This document shows positions 57,068 through 64,000 of a stretch of 64,000 bases of DNA, piece by piece. A model generated the notes under the pieces. The model saw nothing but the letters and a program-made list of their open reading frames with translations, was not told where the DNA came from and did not search any database. This DNA comes from Epiperipatus broadwayi (lineage: Eukaryota > Onychophora > Udeonychophora > Euonychophora > Peripatidae): assembly GCA_028023455.1 (NCBI GenBank), contig JAQFVV010000002.1, forward strand, positions 33,861,725 to 33,925,724, written 5' to 3'. The number at the start of each line of letters is the position of its first letter. Position 1 is the first letter of the stretch. Position numbers and translations under genes: made by a program.

Positions 57068-57248
57068 ATACATAAAATTAAAAGTTGTGAAGCACTTGAA
57101 AGAGAAGCTATAAAGAGTGCAGCAAAAATATTAAATGCTTAGCGCTTTCAAGGTGGTTCATAAAGCACTAAGCATTTAATGTTTTTGCACTTTTTATAGC
57201 TTCTCTTTCAAGTGCTTCACACGCTTTTAGTTTTATGTATTATAATAT
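57068..57248. repeat. Hairpin element
   Basis: Arms AAGCACTTGAAAGAGAAGCT-ATAAAGAGTGCA (57091 on) and TGCACTTTTTATAGCTTCTC-TTTCAAGTGCTT (57187 on) surround TTAAATGCTTAGCGCTTTCA and its complement. A GAAAGCGCTAAGC word is shared with the 39.8 kb foldback. Confidence 0.75.
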
Positions 57249-57249
57249 T

Positions 57250-58255
57250 AAGAGAGAAGTTTAAAATTCTTAATAATTTATTATCCAAATATTTTTTCCA
57301 CCACTGGTTTCTTTTTCCCCCACCTAAGCAAAAAAAATCATAAAATTTCTACTTCTTTTATTCCTTGCACATTTCTTCAATTCTCTTTACAATTTATCCT
57401 GATTCTTTTCAACATTCTACACTCCAAAATTAACTGTTTAATACTCTCTTATCCCCATATAAGTACATTTTCCAATCAAATTCTTATCCTATTTTTGCTT
57501 TTCTTCCCTGGAATCCAAAGTTTCAATCCTTACATTGAAGATTTAATGCTAGCACCTATTCTTTTATATATTATTTTTATATAACTCCAAATTATTCTTT
57601 ATTCATATATGTTCTCCATAACTATTTCCTTTTCTCTAACCAGGTTACCTATCCTCCTTTATTACTCCTCATAATTTTATGCTTACAATACATTCTTTAT
57701 ATATTTATCCCATTTATAATTTATTATTCCACCTTTATTATTAAAAGGAGGTTGTCTTGACAACAGTTTTAAATTGTTGATTGTTACTGATATTGAGATA
57801 GTCTAAGTGTTGACTAGTTTTTAATGATATATGTATGTTCAAATCACCCTCTTAACCGTTATAGTTTTCTAACAATGCCCTCTATGAATTAATATAAAGT
57901 CTAATTTCAAACAGCATGACTTATTTTGTATTTGAGTTTTCAGCTAACAATATGAACTGAGATATTTTCTTATATATGTGGAATAAAATTGTTTATATAT
58001 TAACTTTGTATGTCCTTAACCCTTTATTGCCCAATAGAGTTGTTGTTATTTACACAATCCAATTAAAAACCATTTTTACTAATCTATTTTCTTTCATATA
58101 TTGTAATTTTCCAACATTTTAAATTTATTTTTAATTTTACTCATTAATAAAAGAAGTTTGTCTGATTTGACTGCTTTATTTTGCTCTTTACAATTCTCAT
58201 TCGTTACATAATCTATTCAATTCTTTGTATATTCTGTCTACTTTGCCAACATTAG
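57250..58255. other. AT-rich sequence without recognised gene
   Basis: Pyrimidine-rich in parts. A TTAACCCTTT word lies at 58016. No supported gene. Confidence 0.45.
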
Positions 58256-58295
58256 GTTGTCATTTTTTTTTTACTTTTGTCGTGTGAATCACCAG

Positions 58296-58525
58296 ATGCA
58301 AATATATCTTCGATCGCGCATGTTGCAGTGTCCGCGACACCTATACGAAAGCGCTCATTCGTTCCAAAGAATGTGACCGGTTTTTGGCTCCGGACTAGCT
58401 GCATCAACAAACTTGAAACAAAGTTACACTACCAGAAGGTTTATCAAGCTCCAGTCTCTCAGAAAGCAAATGTCGAAGATATCAACGTGAATTTGCTACT
58501 TCAGAATACACAAGTCAGGTTCTAA
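58296..58525 (+). CDS. Coding-like segment: possible terminal exon or 5'-truncated retrocopy
   Basis: Composition and codon use differ sharply from all surrounding DNA (CG-containing codons such as TCG, GCG, CGA, CGC), and the frame is open for 83 codons to TAA at 58523-58525. The protein includes VPKNVTGFWLRTS, KLETKLHYQKVYQAP and VEDINVNLLLQNTQ. I do not recognise the family. There is no ATG near the start and an in-frame stop precedes it (58253). A pyrimidine-rich run (58262-58279) and CAG at 58293-58295 fit a splice acceptor, putting the first exon base at 58296, phase 2. AATAAA overlaps the stop (58524-58529) and a run of ten A follows 13 bases later (58543-58552). That layout also fits a processed, 5'-truncated retrocopy. 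Confidence 0.5.
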
Positions 58526-58552
58526 TAAATTATATTTTTATTAAAAAAAAAA

Positions 58553-59068
58553 CAATGTCTGAGTTCTCTAAATGTTAAGGCAGCCAAAAGTCGATGTCGA
58601 CTTGATAATACTTATAAATATATATATAGAAAACTTATCATTAAGTGAAATACATAATATATGAATGTTATTACAAGCTTTTTAAAAATCAATACTTATT
58701 GATTTTTATTTCAAATCTATTAGCACTTCGTATGACATCGCTTTCAAAACCACTTGATGTCAAATCAATTCCGTATTAAAATATCAAATATTTAATCAGA
58801 TTATAAAATCGTAAAGGTTTGCAGTTTTTAAAAAAAAAAATAGAACAATAATCATTCAATCTTGGGGACTCAGTTTTAAAGTGAGTTAAATATCATCTTA
58901 TTTAAATTAAATACTAATTAATTATAGTATTTAATTTTGGATTAAATTTTAAAAACATCTACGCTGAAAAATAAATAATTCGAAGCAAATACCATAGACT
59001 TTTTTTATCACATTTCATAATTAAAGTAAGATCTCTCCAAAATATAACTTTTATAATTATTAGAATAC
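58553..59068. other. AT-rich sequence without recognised gene
   Basis: No supported feature. Confidence 0.5.
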
Positions 59069-59070
59069 AA

Positions 59071-59906
59071 ACAAAATGTATATAGAGAAAAGCTTAATTT
59101 ATTCAAAAACAGCATAGCATGCTTTCGACTAATTGGTAGTCATATTCGAACAATAGTCTAGTTGTCTGAGGAGCTTGCGTCATTTATCAAAGAATAAACA
59201 AATTAGAGGATTTGTGTAAAATTTAAATATAGGATGTATATAAGTTCATTTAAATAAGCCACTTTTTTGATAAGAGATTGAATGTTGTTGAAAATATGTT
59301 GTGCCTTCTTAATTTTACAATTAACATTATTTCTTTCAGAGCAAATGATTCTGGTAGATGCAGGTTCAAAGCTGTGGCAGTGTTTAGATTCATGTTCATA
59401 GAAAATGGATTTAGCATCTGTATTCATTTTAGTGTGATTATATTGTTATCTGTTCTGTTCTGTGTGTTCTTGGAGATAAATTGGCAAGTGACTCTTCATA
59501 ATAAACTGTGTGGCAGTTTATGTTGTTTCATCTGATTTTGTACACAACTTGGGACTTCTGCTCAGGGGGCATCTTGTCTTTAATGTTGTTAATTAGGTGA
59601 TTCAAGGTGGGAGGGGTGAAAAGGCCAACTTGGTATGTTTCAGTGCAGATTTTGTTTATCCAATGGGTAGCCCCTGGCATATAATGAGGTGATATCCAGG
59701 ATTTTTTATTAGGTTGAATAGGTCTGTTTGTAATTTTAATGTAAGACCCAAACTGAATCTTTGTATCCAATGTTTATTCTAAGATAAATGTCACAAGTTC
59801 TTCAGACAACCATTTCTATGAATATGACTATCAGTTAGATGAAAGCATGCTAAACATATCATGCTGTTTTTTAATAAATTAAGCTTTTCTCTAGATACAT
59901 TTTGTA
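59071..59906 (-). mobile_element. Penelope-like element 3' fragment between inverted terminal repeats, copy 3
   Basis: Inverted repeats of about 110-130 bp (59071-59200 and 59790-59906) flank a PLE 3' coding fragment. Minus-strand protein pieces: WISPHYMPGATHWINKICTE (a linker after RT), HLINNIKDKMPPEQKSQVVYKIR (the lead into GIY-YIG), FYEHESKHCHSFEPASTRII and KIKKAQHIFNNI (the C-terminal half of GIY-YIG). The YIG strand is lost. Penelope elements are known to carry terminal repeats in direct or inverted orientation, and this copy shows the inverted type. It ties the foldback class of repeat in this window to PLE biology. Confidence 0.82.
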
Positions 59907-60670
59907 TGAATTTATTTTGAATTACATTGTTCAGAAAAAAGTGTTTTAAAAGTTCGAATTTAATTATTAGAATATCAAACTTAAAAAAATATCCTTTCTA
60001 TAAAATTCTTCAATATTATGTTGACAATCATTCAATATCATATGACAACTGCTAATAGGCTAATATATACTTCATCGTCTAAAAAAGGATTAGTAATATT
60101 TTTTTTACAAAAAACATTTAATGACTGCATGATTCGGTACAATATTTCAGATTAAGTGACTTTTTTTCACAATGAAGGTATTACTAAACACAAAAATTAC
60201 ATATGACTTTTGTCGACCTATATCCAGTAAGTTTATTAAATATCTGAATAAATAGTTTCTTGAAAGATCATTTAATATTGGAGTACCAGAGACAAATAAG
60301 TTGAGCTTCTATTCAAATAGCTTTTGCTCTCAAGGTTATTCCTTTACTACTGCACTAAAACATACAATCTTATTTTAATAATAAAATTGTGCGAATACAC
60401 ATATAACGTAAAGCTATATAAATGATAATTAACAAATTAAAAAGGCTTAGCCTTTTGAGAAAGTATATTTCTCATTAATCATAGCCTGTTATGACTCACT
60501 CATAGGAATCATTATGTATGTACAATATGCAAACTTTATGCAAATGAGTCAATTATCCCATCTTTTTGATATAGCAAAACATGATTCTTTGCGATTAGTG
60601 ACACACATTATTGTCTTAGTAATTTATCATGTATCATTAAATGGTAAATGTTTTAGGAAAAAATTTTTTT
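59906..60670. other. AT-rich sequence without recognised gene
   Basis: Nothing supported. Confidence 0.45.
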
Positions 60671-61010
60671 TTCAAATACATTCAACTATTAGTAATAGCA
60701 AACAGACTAGTAAATAATACAACGTTTCAAGTGATGTTATTCTTTCTTCTTCAGGTGTTGGTGGTTTGAACATTGATGGTTCTAGCAGTGATACCATACC
60801 TGGATCAATAGATTTGTGAATATTGAATTTAAGGTGATATCCAAATGTCATTTTAAATTTGATATTCACAAATAGAGAGATCCGGGTTTGATTCTTATGC
60901 TGGTCAGTAACATCTTAAGAATAGAATAGAATAACACTGCTCAAAGCGTTATGCTATGTACTATTAACTTGTGTGTTATTATTAACAGATGAATATATTT
61001 GAAAAAATTA
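60670..61010. repeat. Foldback with tRNA-like core, relative of the 10.8-11.3 kb element
   Basis: Shares AATACATTCAACTATTAGTAATA, ATTCTTTCTTCTTCAGGTGTT and GATCCGGGTTTGATTCTTATGC (B-box-like) with the 10.8 kb element. Arms are more diverged. Confidence 0.65.
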
Positions 61011-61414
61011 AAATTTGAATTTATTTAAAGGAACTAAAATTTAATATTAGATGACAGAAATAACCCAACATACAATGATCACAAGCTTTCAGACAAACAC
61101 ATTTTGTCTTAATATTTATAAGTCATGTTGGTTTAGAAAATTCCAAATGGTTTTTTTTTTCAATGACTTTTTATAACTCTTGTTTAAAAGGGGTTTGAAC
61201 CCAGACTTTTAAGCTCCCTACAGTCATCCACTCCATACAATATAACCAATACACATGACCTCATACATGTGAAAAGGATAAATGATCAATATACATATTT
61301 TACGCTGAACTAACACTCATCAGCCCAGGTTATCATCTCCTATGTATATATAATCAATGCTCAGTTTATACAAATCTACACCCTTTGTGTATATGTGAGA
61401 GGTAATAATCTGGA

Positions 61415-61456
61415 TCAACTGATGAGTGCTGGTTTAGCATGAAATATGTATATTGG
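61415..61456 (+). ncRNA. Type I hammerhead ribozyme, family A, fully intact core
   Basis: TCAA (61415-61418) pairs with TTGG (61453-61456) using one wobble. CTGATGA 61419-61425; stem II GTGCT/AGCAT (61426-61430, 61436-61440) with loop GGTTT; GAAA 61441-61444; TATGTA 61445-61450, nearly self-complementary; U61451 and A61452 form the cleavage site, with the cut expected after 61452. No core base departs from the consensus. Confidence 0.88.
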
Positions 61457-61493
61457 AGAACATGTATCTTTTTCACATGTATTTGATTATGTG

Positions 61494-61551
61494 TATTGGT
61501 TATATTGGATAGAGTGGATGTCTGTAAGGAGCTTGAAGATCTGGGTTCAAA
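61494..61551 (+). promoter_or_regulatory. tRNA-like internal pol III promoter (A and B boxes)
   Basis: A-box-like TGGATAGAGTGG and B box GGGTTCAAATCCC, the latter matching GGTTCRANNCC closely with flanking T-stem pairing GGG/CCC. Spacing of about 25 bp is short but within the range seen in SINEs. Transcription would run outward to the right of the element. Confidence 0.6.
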
Positions 61552-61609
61552 TCCCTTTTAATTACATCTAGGTTAGGTATATATATTATACTTGTACTTC
61601 AATATTACA

Positions 61610-63280
61610 TAACTCTTGATTATAAAACGGGTTACATATATATTAACCTATTTATCATACTGCTTTTACGCTATTTTTGTTTTTTATGATAGCCAGCTTA
61701 TAGTTAACTAGCTAACAATCCAATATTGGTATTTAGCTATGATTAGCTAAAATATAAAACAAATATAGAAAATGGCTAAAAGCATCAGGTGGTGTGAGAG
61801 TGATGCTTATTGTTCTCCTATAAAAGACAGTTGGAGCAGTCTTTGTTCTGCAATGCCTATTTGACGATTATTTTTACATTTGTATCTTTACTGAAATTTC
61901 GTAATAAATGTATGTGTGGGTGTGCATGTGTGTGTATTAAAAGTTCTCACACAGTTTGAATAACTTGATGTGCTTGGAAGATTATTGATTAGTGCAACAG
62001 AAATAATTATAATAATGGTAAAGTATGAAGCAATGATAATAAAGATAAGCATTATAAACCTTGTTTTTTTAATAGAGCAACATCGAATGGGTAACTTCAG
62101 TTGATGCAAATTCTCCAAGAACTGAAAGAAGGGAAGCACTTATAGATAAAAAAGTGTCAAGATTTAAGATGCTTTTAGAGAAATTCATTTTCAAGAGAAA
62201 GAAAGACTAGTAGAAGAAGTAGATGGTCACAAGTTTTTATTGGAAGGGCAAATCAACCAATAAAAGGAGACTATTTGTCTTATATTTGACATAATGTAAT
62301 TTACCTTCTATTTTTGGGATTCCTTGATGTACTAATGAAAGGTTAATGGGGTTAAAACTTATTTTGGGCAAAGGTACCTATGCTTATTTTATTACTGCAA
62401 ATGCTTCAATTTTAGATTGAGAGGGTTCAGAGAAAGAGTCTTTATTTTTTGTTGGATAGCATTATGAGGTCAATATTACTTAGAAAATATTTTTTTTATC
62501 TATGAGTCTTTAATGTAAGTCTCATTGATGTCTCCCCCTTCCTTATTTTAAAGCAAAATTAAATATTGGAATGTTTAAAAAAATAGGATATACAACAATC
62601 TCCCAAAATGCATATTACCTAATACTTGAGCGCAATAATCATTAGATTATTAAAGAGTTCAAACAGTGCTTTCGAAAATCTAAATGTTTTGTCTTTTTGA
62701 TTTAAAATCAATGTCAATAACTTTCTTCCAACTCCCTTTATTTTATTTAGAATGAGAACTTCTAACATTGATGGAGTTGGTTTAGTATATGTCAGTAGAA
62801 TGAAGAAACCACATATTTTTTATTTCATTGCCCTGAATTGCAAACATATAGAAATATCATAATCTCTCGTACATAATTTTTAAATAAACGTATTAATAGG
62901 TCTAGCACAGTTTTTTCCAACTTTTTCATAGGAAGGAACATTTCAGAAATCCTAAAATTTTAATGCAATACTTTGGTGATTTTCTAGGTAGGTAGATAGT
63001 AATAATAAATAAATTGAACAAGTAAATATAAGCGTTAAGAAAACAAAATAAACATTTATTCTCAAAAAAACACATAAAATAGTAAAATAAACTAGTATAT
63101 ATATATATAATAAAATTATACTCTTAATAACTTCGATGTTTTCGAGTCTTTGAATTACAAATAATTTTTAATTATTATAAAAGAAAAATTATAATAATAA
63201 TAAAAAAATAATCAGTGATAAAATTTACATGACTCAGTTCATATCTTCACATAATCACCATTTCATATGCACACACGTGC
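61610..63280. other. AT-rich sequence, possible LTR-like promoter only
   Basis: TATAAAAG (61819-61826) followed by GGAGCAGTCTTTGTTCTGC and, about 80 bp on, AATAAA (61903) resembles the core of a small LTR. No terminal TG/CA pair or internal domain was found. Short open frames here have no recognisable motif. Confidence 0.3.
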
Positions 63281-63404
63281 TGCTAATAAGAGTACCAAAC
63301 TCACCATGCAGTAGCGCCACTCAGTGCAAGCCAGAGTAATCAATGGATGCAGGAAGATTTGTGCATAAAATCCCTATCTAGGGCCTACTCATCCAAAATC
63401 CCCA

Positions 63405-63438
63405 GACTAGTTTTTAGCTTGAAGCTTTCATCAGAGAG
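63405..63438 (-). ncRNA. Hammerhead-like motif, family C
   Basis: Minus strand: CTCT, CTGATGA (63428-63434), AGC/GCT stem II, AAAA for GAAA, CTAG, TC (63405-63406), TGGGG. G12 lost. Confidence 0.55.
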
Positions 63439-63851
63439 AACCTTGGATTTGAGAGCACTGTACCTAGATCTTAAAATCTAATACAACCCTCCAACCGGCA
63501 CCTTTTACCTATTGGGTTATCTATAAAACTAAGAGCCCAAGATGAAAACACCATAATGTTTCCAACCCAAGCTCATTCCCTTGTATATTCATATAGATCA
63601 CAAATCAGTTCAGCATCTATACAGTTGGGGTGGCTTTGGTTTTTCAAAAACCACAGTCACCATTACCCTATGGATAGGATAGGTATAAAACCATCTAAAC
63701 ATAACATGATCATCATTTTATATCTTTACACATGTTAATAAGAGTATCAAACTCTCCATACAGTAGTGCCATCTAGAGCCAGCCTCATAATCAATGGATG
63801 CAGTAAGGTTTGTGCATAAAATTCCTATCTAGTACCTACTCATCCAACATT

Positions 63852-63886
63852 ACTAGACTAGTTTCTAGCTTGTGACTTTCATAAGA
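63852..63886 (-). ncRNA. Hammerhead-like motif, family C
   Basis: Minus strand: CTTATGA for CTGATGA, AGTCACAAGCTA, GAAA, CTAG, TC. One core change (G5 to T). Confidence 0.5.
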
Positions 63887-63949
63887 TGGCTTCTGGGGGA
63901 TTGCATTAGATCCTAAGATCTATGCACAGTGCTCTCAAATTGAAGGCTC

Positions 63950-63988
63950 CTCATTGATGAGAGCCATAAGGTAGAAATTAGTCTGGAG
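63950..63988 (+). ncRNA. Hammerhead-like motif, family C
   Basis: TTGATGA (63954-63960; C3 to T), GCC/GGT stem II, GAAA (63974-63977), TTAG, TC (63982-63983), TGGAG. Core nearly complete, stem II foot unpaired. Confidence 0.5.
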
Positions 63989-64000
63989 ATGTTGGATAAG

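Larger units (their letters stand above)
61183..61608. mobile_element. Family A HHR-SINE, palindromic pair with 10-bp target duplication
   Basis: Direct repeats ATAACTCTTG at 61173-61182 and 61609-61618 bound 426 bp. Left end GGGGTTTGAACCCAGACTTT and right end GGGTTCAAATCCC are B boxes facing outward. In the right half the A-box-like TGGATAGAGTGG (about 61508-61519) lies about 25 bp before the B box, a plausible type 2 pol III promoter. The HHR at 61415-61456 is the best of the family. Confidence 0.87.
63284..64000. mobile_element. Family C HHR repeat, two tandem units, second truncated by window end
   Basis: TAATAAGAGTA(C/T)CAAACTC starts at 63284 and 63736, a period of 452 bp. Each unit goes on with CAGTAGxGCC, AATCAATGGATGCAG, GTGCATAAAAT(C/T)CCTATCTA, CTACTCATCCAA and the minus-strand ribozyme. 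Unit 2 turns into a palindrome after about 63890, so a plus-strand ribozyme faces the first one (63950 on). Head-to-tail units plus a palindrome repeat the pattern of family A. Confidence 0.78.

Overview
This window looks like AT-rich, intron- or intergene-type DNA from an invertebrate animal. An arthropod or another protostome is the best guess, but nothing here fixes the taxon. No complete host gene is visible. Almost everything recognisable is transposable-element debris: an RTE-clade LINE of the HmRTE type, a second non-LTR LINE family with a CCHC-like C-terminus and a (CACAT)n tail, Penelope-like elements (PLEs) with GIY-YIG endonuclease, a Merlin DNA transposon, a mariner, a Tc1-like scrap, tRNA-derived SINEs, and many long inverted-repeat (foldback) elements.

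The most notable content is a set of repeat families that carry minimal type I hammerhead ribozymes (HHRs). Family A is SINE-like, about 460 bp. Each unit has an HHR (stem I CCAA/TTGG, CTGATGA, 5-bp stem II, GAAA, palindromic stem III) and then tRNA-like A/B boxes. It occurs as head-to-tail tandem units (26486-27720), as head-to-head palindromic pairs (16.2, 20.4, 41.3 and 61.2 kb) and as single halves, with direct repeats of 10-12 bp at several copies. Family B (3.6, 17.0, 19.0 and 35.1 kb) carries a different HHR; the 17 kb copy is a textbook match and insertions are bounded by 19-bp and 11-bp direct repeats. Family C (36-37, 47.8, 56.6 and 63.3-64 kb) has a degenerate HHR with a CTAG stem III and a 452-bp tandem period. 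HHRs are known from PLE terminal repeats, from animal retrozyme-like elements and from the SINE-like Sm-alpha repeat of schistosomes. PLE fragments lie in the same window and could be the source of mobilising enzyme.

Layout: 0-5 kb LINE fragments and a family-B copy; 5.8-11.5 kb PLE copy 1 and a run of nested foldbacks; 12-21.5 kb family A and B ribozyme repeats with one LINE; 21.6-25.5 kb mostly unique sequence, a Tc1 scrap and an RTE 3' end; 26-29 kb family C and tandem family A, LINE and SINE; 30129-31597 a complete but decayed Merlin copy with 8-bp target duplication; 33-38 kb SINEs, family B, LINE copies and family C; 38.6-42.7 kb RTE, family A and a foldback; 42.7-45 kb a GC-richer island and an insertion bounded by 39-bp direct repeats; 45.6-48 kb foldbacks, LINE and family C; 48.8-50.8 kb a seven-unit satellite made from the RTE 3' end; 51.9-53.3 kb the longest PLE copy; 54.1-54.7 kb mariner; 55.4-55.95 kb a polypurine tract; 58.3-58.5 kb one short coding-like segment that may be a host exon or a retrocopy; 59.1-59.9 kb a PLE 3' fragment between inverted terminal repeats; 60.7-64 kb foldbacks and families A and C.

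All coding remnants carry stops or frameshifts except short open stretches, so the window contributes repeats, possible self-cleaving RNAs and perhaps one exon rather than working protein genes.
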